Assembly (NCBI GenBank): GCA_019426215.1
Contig: CM033404.1
Coordinates: 4,960,001 to 5,024,000, forward strand
Origin: Buddleja alternifolia
Lineage: Eukaryota > Streptophyta > Magnoliopsida > Lamiales > Scrophulariaceae
Length of the DNA: 64,000 bases
Direction: 5' to 3'
Part shown: piece by piece, positions 48,086 through 60,287 of the stretch
How the letters are laid out: every line of letters begins with the position of its first letter
How positions within the stretch are numbered: the stretch's first letter is position 1
Notes under the pieces: generated by a model
Databases searched by the model: none
The model's input: only the letters and a program-made list of their open reading frames with translations
What the model was told of the DNA's origin: nothing
Translations under genes and position numbers: made by a program

Positions 48086-48954
48086 ATGCATGAACTTATA
48101 CTAGCTAGAAAGGGTAAGAAACAAATGAACATGAACACAAAGATTGTCGTTAAAAAGAAACCCTAATTTTGAATGCTTTTTGAGTAATGATCAAAAGAAC
48201 TGTTTGGAAAAATTATCAAAGGTGGCCGGCAAATTTAAAGTCCTTGCCTTATGTCCGGTTAGCGGCAAAAAGTAGGGACATTAGTGTTAAAATTTTAGAG
48301 ATTTTTCTTTTACTATGTTAGAAAATAAAATAGGAACAAATAAATATTTTTTTATAAGAAGTATATAATAATATTATGACAAAATCTCTGGAATTTTCAT
48401 TGAGAAAGGGCAAGAAAAATACTATATTGTAGCACTGATTATTTATTGCATGAATTTGTAATAATTGCGGCCACATGCAACATGTATTACTATATTTCTC
48501 AAGATCTAATGCTTCTGAAAAATTCATAATTTAATAGCATAGGCATTTACTTCTATGAGGCTATGATAATTTTTTATATCCATACTTTCTTCTCCTCCTT
48601 CTTGAATCTGGAGGTGTTTATATTTGTATAATGCTGGTCATGATCATGGAATAAGGTCAAACCCTAATTATTAGTGTAATTATATAATATTGTTTGAATA
48701 ATTGTCTAAAGAAAATTGAAATGAAGTTTAATCATGTATTTCGGGAGGGGAATCAGCCGGCGAATAAATTAGCAAACATTACTTGTGACAGAAATTCAAG
48801 TGATGTGCTTCTACCAGATCAAATACCATTGGAACTATGGATTACATAGAGTTGATAAATTACAATTTATTTCTGTTCGAAATGTTAGGGGTTACAATTT
48901 AAGGGAGTAGAATTCTTGATTTATTCCTTCTTTGCATTTCTTGTGTTAACTTTT

Positions 48955-49145
48955 TTTAAAGATTAATAAAGTGTCAAAGTTCCCACAAAACCTCCCCTCC
49001 CCCTCAATTTTGAAAAAAATAAATTCCTCTATAAACTTTTTGTTTCTGACATTTCACCCTCTCAAAATCTAAAAATATGAAGGTTTCTTTAAATTTTTAC
49101 ATTCATCCCCGACCTCTGAATATTAGCTCCGTCCTTCAGAGTTCC
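48955..49145. repeat. dispersed repeat, copy 1
   Basis: The segment CTCAATTTTGAA...CTCTATAAACTTTT...CTCAAAATCTAAAAATAT...GACCTCTGAATATTAG...CGTCC aligns with 61745-61910. Both end with a 'CTCTGAAT..T..(C/T)TCCGTCC'-like word. Class unknown; no TIR or target duplication found. Confidence 0.5.
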
Positions 49146-50069
49146 TATAAGTGAATCAAATTGTTCCTAAAGTACTTAGTAAATTATCTAAGGAAAATTC
49201 TAGGCAATGTCACAATACTTGCAGCTGGTCAAATTAAACTCTAGACAGAAAGATAGATGATTAATCATGAGTTCATCCACTAAATGTACATGAATAATAA
49301 TTACCAGATCACTTATGGCTTTGTCTGCAAGAACATATACAAGTCGTTTTAACTTTGTAGCTCCTTTAATTGTGAACAAATTAACATTTGCACGATTTTA
49401 AAATTTAAATTCCATATAGATCATTTTCAGAAAAAAGAAACAAGTTATAATAGTAAACTTTTAATAAGCTAGCACTAAAAAATAGTATCGATCATGACAT
49501 TAAAATAAATATATTTTGCTCATCTCCGGAATTTGTTTCCTTGACTAATTTGCAACTAGTTAAAATTTATTCTAACAATATTAAATTAATAACATTAAAA
49601 AGTAATATTCAAAAGTTCAATAACATTAGAATTATTAAAAACTGATATGATAATTAAGTAAATTAATTAAAGAGTTTAATTTGTACTATAATAGTTTAGG
49701 AAGGGGAAGTTTAGGCCAAACCGAGCTCGAAGACTAGTGTAATTCATTAAAAAAAGAAGTGAAATAAGAGTAAATTACTGAAGCACATTTGATGTTAAGT
49801 TGAGCACAAATTAAGTACGAAAACTGAGGGCAAAGCTAATAAATGTTCAATTTATCTTTGAGATAAAACATCATCTGAAACAAAGTATTTCATTTTATAT
49901 AACTTTAAATTTTATTTCAACCTTAATGTATACAAATAAGATTTTAAGATAATTAAAAACACCATTGAAACAAAGAATTTGATTTTAACTTTGATTTTTA
50001 TTTCAACCTTAATTGTATACAAACACCATTACAACGACAAAGACAATAATGATAAGCATTAATCCCAAA

Positions 50070-50106
<37 letters not shown>

Positions 50107-50765
50107 TATGAGTATATATAAAATTCCCAATTTCCAAGGGTTTTATGAAGAATTTTACTTCGTTATCATTATGTCGACACGAACCATTTAAGAAAAATAA
50201 CAGATAGTCCAAAACTGTCAACTATCTCATAAAGAAAATTTCAAAAGTAGTCACGTAACTATTGGGGAATGACAAAATTGGCCATACATTCTTTTAACTA
50301 GTAAAATTGATTTTGTATTTATCAAAAACTCGTGGTAGTGGATAAATTTGGCCGAAAAACCCTGGCAGGAAAAAATACAGGACTAATTTTACCACACTTC
50401 TATAACTACGGGATTAATTTTATAAATTTTCTCCCCGTTACAAGACCAACCCAAATGTAATTCACTTAATCTGTGACCAATTATTGGTGAATTAAACTTG
50501 ACTTTGACGTCTGGACTAGAATTTTCTTATTACAAGTTACTTGAAGGAAAGAACAAAAGAAGAAGTTCAATTCATTGAACAAACCTGAAAATATCATATC
50601 ATTTTCACAGGTTAACTGAACCATTACAAAACCTACCTTTCAGACAGTCCCTTTCTACTTTACACAAACCTAATCACAAACTAAAACGAAAAATTAAACC
50701 AAATTCCTTAAAAATTAAAGAGGCAAAAAATACTAAGGAATCTTTCATTGACTTTTCATGGTCGG
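49146..50765. other. AT-rich spacer downstream of the GH3 gene
   Basis: No gene. It holds local duplications (TTTTATTTCAACCTTAA..GTATACAAA at about 49909 and 49996), a (TA)17 tract at 50068-50103 and a worn TIR element at about 50231-50435. 50580-50765 is likely GH3 3' UTR. Confidence 0.45.
50231..50435. mobile_element. degraded TIR element
   Basis: The left AAAGAAAATTTCAAAAGTAG.CACGTAACTAT pairs imperfectly with the reverse complement of the right end GGAGAAAATTTATAAAATTAATC.CGTAGTTAT. No target duplication is clear. Non-coding. Confidence 0.4.
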
Positions 50766-52236
50766 TCATTCTCGAATTTTTTTAATTTCTCCACCTCTAG
50801 CGACGTCGTTCCGTGTTCCAGACTTCCAGTGTGGCAATGATGGGCTAAAATGAGTTGACACAACTCGCGAGTCAAGAAGTTCCATAATTGGCGTAAAGCT
50901 AACACATCTTGGCACCTTATACTGATTTATTGATGCACCCCTTGAAATTGCATAGTCCATTAACTCCTCGAACGTACCATTTGTCACGACCCGGATCTCC
51001 AATGGCCCGATTGAATTATCCGCGACCCGACATTGACGGTAGACCGAGTTGAGTGACTCTTCCATGGCTAGACAACATTGTTCCAACACCGAGTCACTAG
51101 GCGAGTTGCCCGAGTCATCCTTCCCTAATAACTCCCAATATATAACGTAATGACCCGGAATCGTAGTCGTGTCAGCATAACTCGTGTACTCGACCACACT
51201 CGTGTTGAACTCACGGAGTAGCTTCGAGGCTCTCTCCACTGCAGCTTGGAGCTCAGCTTCGTCAGTCTTGTCTGAGTCGATGCTAAGTAGCACGTTTTTT
51301 CGCCTCACGAATTGGAATTGCGGGGCCGAGTTATGGAACCCGGTGACCCGGAGGATGTCGCCGACCCGGTACCGGTACAACCCGGCGTAGGTAGTGATCA
51401 CAAGCTCGTATTCTTTCCCAATTTCGACGTCGGCTAGGTCAACGAGTCTTGAAGGGGAGTCGCGAGTCGAGTTGGGCTCGTGTGGCAAGAACTCGAAATA
51501 GGCCATGTTTGGCATGATTGTGTAGGAAACTTCGGACGGTTTGCACATCGGGTTGAGATTCAACCCGAAATAACACTCCGAAGAAGCGTACATGGTGCAT
51601 GCTTTTGGTAACCCGCCACTATAGTAATCAAGAGTTGGTATATATTGTGCCATTGCCCCTGTAACAATCACATCAAGATATTTTGTGTTGGGCCAAATTC
51701 TAGTAATAATTCGCTCCCAATTCTCCTTTGAGCACTCTTTCTCAATAAAATCAGCCAAATACGGGTCGGGCCTGACAACCCGGATCATGCACTCGCGGAT
51801 TGACGGGTCGGTTAATTTCGGGTTGAGTGACCCGGTTCGGATATCCTCTACCAATTCTTGCCAGTTCAGCTGGAGGAACCGGATGGCTCGGAGGAGACCT
51901 GAGGCAAACACCGCCCCGACCCGGAGGACTTGTTCGCGTTCGTAGAGACCGCAGAGCATTTGAGAGTACATGCTTTGGAAGGAGTCAGGGCAGAGGATGG
52001 CTTCGTTGGGGCTGGTGTAGACGTTGTACGGGTCGTAGGGTCGGGTCTTGAAGTGTTCGCTCTTGTAGTAACTTGTGAGCACGGGTCGGGCTAAGAGCCC
52101 ACCCGGAGTCTTGGTCTCGGATTTTATGAATAAGAAGTAAAGCCCTTTGCCTTTGTCCAGTCCCTTCACGTAACTATTCCATAAAAACATGCACTCGTCA
52201 GAAAAAAAGTCTTTCACGAAATCTTATGCCAAAACA

Positions 52237-52268
<32 letters not shown>

Positions 52269-53160
52269 TCATTAAATATTTTAGAGATACTCACAGGTTC
52301 ATAACAGGCATGAGAAGACTGTAAAGAAGCTGGCGACGATCCAATTCTTCTTTAATAGTTGGCATGAGTTTTCTTTCACCAGCTGAGGTTCCAGAGCTGT
52401 TCCAAAAAAAAAAAAAAATCAATTTCTACATCTTGTTTTATGAAAAATATCAATTATTATTAAGTGGGAAAATTGCATTTTTTGTCCCATAATTTTCTCC
52501 TATTTTCAATTTAGTCTCGTTTGTTACGGATTCTCATATTTTGTTCCATATTTTTCAAAATGCCTCATGTTTAGTCCAAATTTAATTTAACGGTCAAACT
52601 CATATGCTCAGTCAGTCAAACTCAAAAATCTGATAAAAATGATATGAGCTTGACCGTTAAATAGTTGACGGAGATTTAATCTTGAACCAAAAGTGAGAAT
52701 TTTTAGAGGTTATTGGATATGAGTTGAGAATAATTAGACTAAATTGAAAGTCGAGATAAGATATGGGGCAAAAAAAGCATCACCCTTTTTAAATTAGTAA
52801 AATAGGATAATATTTGCTTTGACTATAGCTCATTAATTACCTGGTGAGGAATTCGGAGACAGGGTGAGCAGATAAAATGGGTGAACGGTCTCCATTAGCG
52901 ATTCTCTGAATCAACGGCTGAAGATCTTCGTAGGTAACCATGGGGATTTTTGATTTGAAAGTCTCACGATCCGTAGCTCCGTCGAAATCGAAGCTCTTAA
53001 GATATTCGGTCTGGGCGTTTCGGGTCAGGATTTCGGCCAGGACATTTGCTTGAACCGCATCGGCGTTTCGGGTCATCTCTTCGATGAACCGAAGCGCCTT
53101 TGCATCCTTCTCGCATACCGGAGGCCCTAATGGAGATGATAAAATCGAATCAACGGCCAT
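50766..53160 (-). CDS. GH3 acyl-acid amido synthetase (group II, GH3.1-like), three exons
   Basis: Exons in coding order: 53160-52841, 52396-52295, 52173-50766. Total 1830 nt, 609 aa, all in phase. It joins amino acids to a plant hormone acid, most likely indole-3-acetic acid, through an acyl-adenylate, and so lowers free auxin. The three ATP/AMP-binding motifs are present: [11 protein letters not shown] (about 106-116, across the first intron), [11 protein letters not shown] (about 333) and [11 protein letters not shown] (about 402). The long C-terminal domain with [10 protein letters not shown] near the end is typical. Length and three-exon structure match Arabidopsis group II enzymes. GH3 genes of this group are classic early auxin-response genes. 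Intron 1 holds a TIR element. Substrate is inferred from family. Confidence 0.95.
52466..52785. mobile_element. Mutator-like MITE in GH3 intron 1
   Basis: Left GGGAAAATTGCATTTTTTGT and right reversed GGGTGATGCTTTTTTTGCC pair, followed by shared CCCATA..TTNTCTC and TTTCAATTTAGTCT. Flanks TTATTAAGT and TTTTTAAAT match at 7 of 9 bases. Non-coding. Inner TTTAACGGTCAA and TTGACCGTTAAA also pair. Confidence 0.65.
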
Positions 53161-53305
53161 TAATGGAGTGGGAAAAAAAAAACACTGTATTGGATATTTT
53201 TTGTAGAGAGAGAAAGAGGGGAGAGAGAGAGAGGGAATGTATTTTGTGAAGTGATTAAATTACTACAAGTTTTTGGAGGTGGTGGGGAGTTGGAGAGAAG
53301 AAGGC

Positions 53306-53317
53306 CTTATATATAGA
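53306..53317 (-). promoter_or_regulatory. TATA box of the GH3 gene
   Basis: On the minus strand CTATATATAAGG lies about 150 bases before the ATG, so transcription should begin near 53275. Farther upstream are a G-box CACGTG (53344-53349) and three TGTCTG words on the minus strand (53373-53378, 53468-53473, 53663-53668), which fit the general auxin response factor site TGTCNN but not the best form TGTCTC or TGTCGG. Confidence 0.6.
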
Positions 53318-53699
53318 GGGGGGAAAACCCACGACTGCCACGTCACGTGCCATTTCACGAAGGAGGGGCCCACAGACAAAAAACGTGCTATTGTAAGAAG
53401 AAAGTCAGTCGCTGGGGGTGAAAAGAATAGGGGCAATCTCGTAATTAAGTTGTTGTAGGGGTAAAGGCAGACAATGTGGGGCCCAAACACGTCCTACAGG
53501 CACCGGGTCGGGGTGCAGGTGGGGCGGATTTGACCACGTCATCAGTGACAGGCTGGACTGTGGCGTGCGTCAGCCAACCAAGCGGCTATTTTCCGGTAAA
53601 ATTGTTGGTCCACGACAGCGACGGGCGGCCGGCCGGGGCTGGCCAAATTTCAACTACTGTTGCAGACAAAGGTACGTGACATATATGTGTGTGTATATA

Positions 53700-56690
53700 T
53701 ATATATAGTAGCCTAGCAGCAATACGTAATGAACTAAACATATGCATGTTTGTTTTAATGTGATGATGATGAATTGATGATAATAATATAAATAATAACT
53801 TATATTATAGGGAAATGATCATTTAATTTTGCTTTTGTTGTTATTGAGTTAAGTTTATTTGGTGCATTATTGAAGTATGACCAAGAGTGAGTATATTAAA
53901 CAAGCATCTATCTTGTATAATAATTTTAAATAAACATGAAAGGTGCCATTGCTTTTTGGCAGATGACTTTATGTTATCTTGATCACTAGAAGCACATTAA
54001 TTCCTATAGATGGTAATTGACCAGGTCAGATTGTCTGTTTTAAATTTCAATTGATGTTTCATTTTATATTTTATTCTGATATAAGTTATGTGTATAATTT
54101 TTTTTCTTAAATTTACAGGTGGAATAAATTTTATACATATGTTGTGTGTGTTCATGAAATGAAATACATCATTGAGCATATCTAATCCATTATACTCTTA
54201 TCAATTATTATTATTGGGGTTGCCTACACTATCATATATAGTGGAGGTTATTTCTATCCATATATTCTAGGCTTCCAAAATATCTTGAGGTCATAGCCAT
54301 ATTCAACACATAATTAATTCTATCTAGATTAATAGAAAAAAATGGTAGGTAAAACTTGTCAAAATTAGAGTTTTGGGCTCACAACCTAACCACTCAATTT
54401 ACCAACTCTTTTATATATATATATATGTCTATAAAATTTGAAGAGGTATTATCATATTCTCGTTCAACGACTCACAATTTCCTTTGGGTAGCATGAAATT
54501 GCCGTTAATATTAAGACCAGGTTGAGAAAAATGGGGATGAAGTTGTTAATATTAAGAGTATTATTAATTAATACATTTAAGTGTATATTTAATTAATAGT
54601 CAATGGTAGTTCCTAGTTAGCTAGTTGGCAAAGATAGGAAAATTTAATGAAGAGATAGATATATAAATATATAGATGATAGATCCATGCAAAAAGTAAAA
54701 AAAAAAAAAAAAATAGGAAGCGCACGTGGTTGCTCATTTCCAGCACAGTTCCTGGAATTAGTGTTGAGGTTTCACTAAAATCTCAGGAGTAGATTGTTGC
54801 TGGAATAATGTAATACATGCTTCTGCCGACGGAACGGAGCCTTGTCTCGCTCTCGCTCTCTCTTTCTTACTGTCTTTTTTCCATGCTTCCTCACCCTAGG
54901 TCGGGATAGGAAATTCTTGCTCGAATTTGATTTGATCAAATCGATAAATTTCTTAGGGTGTACGTTGATTATTATATATGTTGTATAATTCAGTCGTTTT
55001 GCCGATCAAACCTAACTCTAATGGCAAAATCGAGGTTTCAAGATGCTAGAGGTCTTGAACTTTACGTCCACGAAAAGACTTACTTTTATAGTTATTTTTA
55101 GCTGAATTATAATAGTTGTTAGCTGATTGTAATTAGCACCAATTTGATATTAATGGCATTCATCACGTAGTTGATTCATTAAAAAATAAAATAAAATCTA
55201 TGTCATTAAGTGATGTACATTTTCATGAAATCAGGTTCGAGTTAGAGTGTTCGGTTTTGCGGTGGTAATAAAATGAATTCGATGAATTTTTATTTATTGT
55301 TAGAATGCTTTTCTTTTGATTATTTGAGCCCAATTGTTTCTATGTTGAATTTTCACTTTCGTCAACGGTTTTCTCGAGCATTGTTATTTGCTTTTTGGAA
55401 AAAAAAAAAAAAAAAGACCTATTTGTAAAGAAAAACATTTATTTTAATATGTGTTGGTGTGTATATATATAATATATGTGCGTATTGTCTTTTTATATAT
55501 ATATATATATATAGGGCAAGATTAATTTTCGGGAAAGTATTGTTTGAATCAGTTTTGAAATAAATTATCAAAAAGAAAAATCAAAATAGGTTACGGCTCA
55601 TCCAACTAATGATCATACAACATACATAGTAAAACTTATTTTGCAATTAATTACTCTTTTTAACGTGTATACAATAATATAGTTTATTTATTCATTATGT
55701 AATTAAAAAGGGTTTGAGCTAAAATTTTCAAAAAAAATTAAGAAATGAGTTAAACCAAGAAATATATGGATTCCACGAAGTGAAAATCTACGCCAACTCA
55801 AAGAGAGCAAGTTGCACTAAATTGAATCTTTTCGGAATTTTAGTTCTCGTGATAATTTGTAACCATTAATTAATTTCATGAAAACAAAAAGGACAACTTG
55901 TACTTTCCTGCAAAATTTTAGATAATTTAAACAACTTCCTAGTATATTTTCTTAAATTAATATTTTATTGCGCATGAAACTTGCTTAATCACAATTATTT
56001 AGGATATTGAATTATGATAATGTATGATGGCTATTGGTTGAATATAATTAAAATATATTACAAGAATTTTCTTCAACCGTACAACTAGCTTAGACTAACT
56101 AATTTAGACATAATTATATCGTATTAACAACCGAATTATAGACAGGATTAAATATATTAATAACCGCCCTAATAATGCGACCGACTAACATAATAAATTT
56201 ACAGCATAATCTTTGAATTAACCAAGAAATATACTCCTGTTAATGCGGGTGGCTCTTTAAATGCACATGATTTTTTATTTTAGATATAAATTTTGACAGA
56301 TAAGTCGCGAAACCAAACGACATTTGAATTTGACAGTTAAATAATAACCAATAAATGAGACATAATTACGCAAATTAAATGAGAGTTATTGTGCTGATTC
56401 ACATATATATTCATGTTAAATTACATTCAATTTTGTATTATTTTCTATTTTGTTTTTTCACAAAAAGTAATACAATAAATATTATTTTACATTTGAGTGA
56501 GATACTATATTTTATTTTGTAAAAAAGAATTTGGTCAAATAGCCTAACCGAAAAAAAGAGAGAAAAAAAGGTGAAACAAAACACTCAACTTGATACAATA
56601 TTCGGTATGACATTATATTTTAATGTACTGATTTTTTGGTTGATTAAGTTTCAATTCTATCTATTTTTTTTAGGAAAAGCGATAGGATAT
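53700..56690. other. AT-rich intergenic region without genes
   Basis: Contains (TA)n at 53694-53707, 54414-54426 and 55494-55513, plus poly-A runs at 54698-54713 and 55399-55414. No ORF with recognisable motifs, no RNA gene and no TIR element was found. Confidence 0.45.
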
Positions 56691-56699
56691 ATTAAAACT

Positions 56700-57270
56700 C
56701 AAATGGGAAAATCTAATAAAACAAAAGATACGGTTGAATCCGGAAGTACAAGAATAGGGTCTTCACAATCCACCGTAGCTTTAGCCAAGCAATGACGAAT
56801 GAGCAACAATTGCCTATGCGTCTAACAAAAGAAAACAAACTAATATTAAAATCCAATAAAACAAAAGATACGACTGAATCTAGAAGTGCAAGAATAGGTT
56901 TTTGACAATTCACCGCAGCCTTAGCCAAGCAATGACGAATGAGCAACAAAATTGCCTAAGCGTCTAACAAAAGAAAACAAAATAATATTAAAATCCAATA
57001 AAACAAAAGATACGATTGAATCTGGAAGTACAAGAATAAGCTCTTGACAATTCACCGCAGCCTTAGCCAAGCAATGACGAATGAGCAACAAAATTGCCTA
57101 AGCGTCTAAGAAAACAAAACAAAACATTATTAAAAACATCAATAGCTAAACGGAGATCAAAACAAACGTCGCCAAGTGGAGAAAGGTCTAAACTCGAGTT
57201 ACGTGTCTTTTTGGATAACAGTCTTGATGCAATCGTTTTCAAGAATCACATTGGACAAAAAAGGGACTAG
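56700..57270 (-). pseudogene. decayed LINE RNase H end with tandem triplication
   Basis: On the minus strand, from about 57250, the frame (with one-base shifts) gives ENDCIKTVIQKDT, then NSSLDLSPLGDVCFDLRLA, IDVF and FLRRLGNFVAHS, followed in another frame by HCLAKA.V.C and LPDS.VSFVLLDFN. This is the end of a LINE RVT_3-type RNase H. The last 140-142 bases then occur three times in a row, starting on + at 56711, 56851 and 56993. Frameshifts show it is dead. No intact partner lies in this window. Confidence 0.65.
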
Positions 57271-58085
57271 GAAACACGCATGGTAATAATTTTAAATTAA
57301 AATGTTAAGATCATATATATAATTAAAAATTTAAATTATGCCCCTTTATGTTTTTTTCTTAATTTTCCTTGGATTCTACATGTGTGACGTTCTTGACTAA
57401 ATTGTTGCTAGTAGTCACGGATACGTACAAACAAATTCACGTGCAATATGAGTAATTAATAAACTTTCAATTATTATTCTACATACAAAGTATATATATG
57501 TACTGTACAAGTACAAAATGTGGATAAAATTTAATTAGACATGTCGATCACGTAGCTCAATACTTGTACCCGCAAAATTCCTAAGTTCTTTTAATGGGAA
57601 ATGTGCAAATTTTTTTAATATTTTTTTTTAATTAACATGAATAGCCTTTCTTTGACTTACAATATCAAGAAATTAACAAAAGTGGGTAAATATGAACAAA
57701 AAAACTAAATTGGAAAGGATAAGTCAAAGATATTCCCTATTTCAACGGTAAACCCCCATAATGAAAAATTGAAAATGATCTTCTACTTGTAGGTATACAC
57801 TAAAAATCAATTAAATTCAAAGTGAATATATCTTGTCCAATCGTCCACGCAATACTTTCTTGCTCATATCAAACACTCAAATTTCAATTGCAGCTAGCTA
57901 AACGAATGTTATTTTTCCACAATTACCTTAGTTATTTCAGGGTTAGGTTTGCTTTGAAAAAATTGTGCGGGACTCTGTGTTTGAGTAAACGCACATAATT
58001 AGGAGTACATAATTACGCTATCTTAACATCAAGAAATATTGAATCAATGAACGTTAATTAATCAACAACTTATTATTACAAATTA
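57271..58085. other. AT-rich spacer
   Basis: No gene or repeat supported; ends at the target duplication of the next element. Confidence 0.4.
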
Positions 58086-58701
58086 GGGAAAATTACTAAA
58101 AAACCCTTAAAATGAACTTTTATAACCAAAAAATCCATGATAATATTTGTCAATCCAAAAAATCCATTCCATCAACTTTTCATTCCAAAAAACCCAAAAT
58201 TTAGGGTTTACAAATTTATGGACTTAATTGTCCTTAGTATTCTAGATTAAAAATTAATCAATTGTAGTCGTGCAATGAAATTTATTTATTTAAAAATTTC
58301 ACATTGGTAATTAATACTAATTATGATTTTAGTTTTAAATTTTCAGATTTTTTAATCTTTTTAAAGAATTTAAAACATATATTTATAGATAATTACCATA
58401 TTAAAATAAAAAAATAAATTATATACAAATATTTAAAAAATTTAATATTACAAAATAAAATTTGTATTTTATGATTCTTCAATTTGAAATAGTTAAAACA
58501 AAACGATACAATAAGAGAAACTAATTGATCAATTATTAACTTAATAAATGAAGGGGCAGTTTAGTCCAAAAAATTGTTAATTCTCACTTTTGGGGTTTTT
58601 GGAATGAAAAGTTTGTATAATGGGTTTTTGAGATTGAAAAATATTTTCATGAATTTTTTGGATATCAAAAATTATTTTAGGGGTTTTTGAGTAATTTTCC
58701 C
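58086..58701. mobile_element. Mutator-like MITE with about 115-bp TIRs
   Basis: The ends GGGAAAATTACTAAAAAACC and (reversed) GGGAAAATTACTCAAAAACC are followed by long similarity (CCAAAAAATCCATGA.AATATTT.TCAAT and AACTTTTCATTCCAAAAA). A perfect 9-bp duplication TACAAATTA flanks it (58077-58085 and 58702-58710). The interior is very AT-rich and non-coding. Confidence 0.88.
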
Positions 58702-58989
58702 TACAAATTATTAGCATTCAACTACTATAAAATAGAAGTAGACATGTGTAAACACATTCCCGACATTGCTACTTACTTCAGCGATTCGTCGTAGAAATAT
58801 TGGATTGACGGTTGTGTAAGTACTAAGTATATTTTGACTAACTGAAAAATGATTGTTATAAAATTGAATGATGATGTGATCACCATGTTTAATCTAACAA
58901 TTTACATTTTAATTTTGGGTAGTACTCAACCAGATAACATCTACGAGATAGTTTCATAGAGTTTTAGTAATCCAGATATTGATGTGTAC

Positions 58990-59242
58990 ATATAAGTACT
59001 ATCATATATGTAATTACGATTACTTTCAAAAACTCTAATAAATTAAATGACATGTATCAATTAATTGATTTATACATAAGTTCATATAAATACTATCATA
59101 TATGTAATTTCAATTACTTTCAAAAACTCTAATAAATTAAATGACATGTATTAATTGATTGATTTATACATATAAGTGCTATCATATATGTAATTGCGAT
59201 TACTTTCAAAAACTCCAATAAATGACATGTATTAATTGATCA
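58990..59242 (+). repeat. tandem repeat, about 90 bp x 3
   Basis: CTATCATATATGTAATT.C.ATTACTTTCAAAAACTC occurs at 58999, 59093 and 59179, with AAATGACATGTAT.AATT following each. Unit lengths are 94 and 86. Its function is unknown. Confidence 0.85.
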
Positions 59243-59822
59243 CAACTACCAAAAACCAAAAGGGAAGAATAAGACATGATAAGTATTTCTTCCATTTTGG
59301 TTGTTGAATCATATTTGGATACTTTGGGACAACATATCTTTTGTTAACTAAGTTGCTCACATTTAGTTCAGATGTTGTCATTGTCATCATAGATTATTTG
59401 GCTAGGACACTTCAAATTGTTAGAACATGTAACTATGCTATCATTGCGTGGTGTGTCTTCAAGTTCATTAAATTCATTCACATGTTTTTTTTTTTGGGTA
59501 TCTATTTATATATGTTGAAACAAAATAAAGTTTAATGATATTCTTTGTCTGCATAATTAGGTTTGCCGACCCGCACTCGATTAATCATATAGCAAATGTT
59601 ATATAATACTTATTTTGTGACTGATCATTATTCTTAATTAACATATACATTAATTATATGGGGGAAAAATAGCTCGAGCTCAATATTTATATATATGTTT
59701 GAAGTATTTGAGTATATATGTAGCATTAGTAGTTACATATTGAAGAGCTTTTCTCTTGCAATTGAATTAAGTCCACATAAATCTAATTGAATATCAATTT
59801 TACTCATTTTTATCCATCTTAT
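59243..59822. other. AT-rich spacer
   Basis: A short + frame at 59341-59535 has no motif and looks like chance. Nothing else seen. Confidence 0.35.
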
Positions 59823-60058
59823 ATATTTTCCCATCTAAGGAGAAGATAAAATAGCAATTGTATTCTTATTGCCGATACTTAATTAGGAATATATATACGG
59901 ATATTCAATAATATAGAGTATAATAATAAAATTGTTATATATATTTTCCATTTAATGAGAAGAAAAAATAGCAATTGTATTCTTGTTGCCGGTACCTAAT
60001 TAGGAATATATATAGGGATATTCATAAATATAGAGTATAATAATAAAATTATTATACA
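59823..60058 (+). repeat. tandem duplication, 118 bp x 2
   Basis: ATATTTTCC, AGCAATTGTATTCTT.TTGCC, TTAGGAATATATATA.GG and AATATAGAGTATAATAATAAA occur in both units, starting at 59823 and 59941. Confidence 0.85.
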
Positions 60059-60287
60059 AGTAGACATAGTTATTAAATTGAGTTGTACCCTCAGGCCACA
60101 TCAAGGTCATTGTCCTCTTTCAAAAGAGTAGACTCAGAACCAAATTTGTGCATGCATACTAGTTTTAACCGACAATTAGGTTTCACTTCTCCTAATAATT
60201 CCAGCTTTAATACACACGAGTCTTGGTCAAGTTGTAAGTTGTGACAGGTACATGAAACAAAAACACAAACACAAAAGAAAAAGGTAT

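Noticed and set aside
59341..59535. Hydrophobic 64-aa frame
   Set aside because: Chance frame in AT-rich DNA; hydrophobic content follows from T-rich codons.
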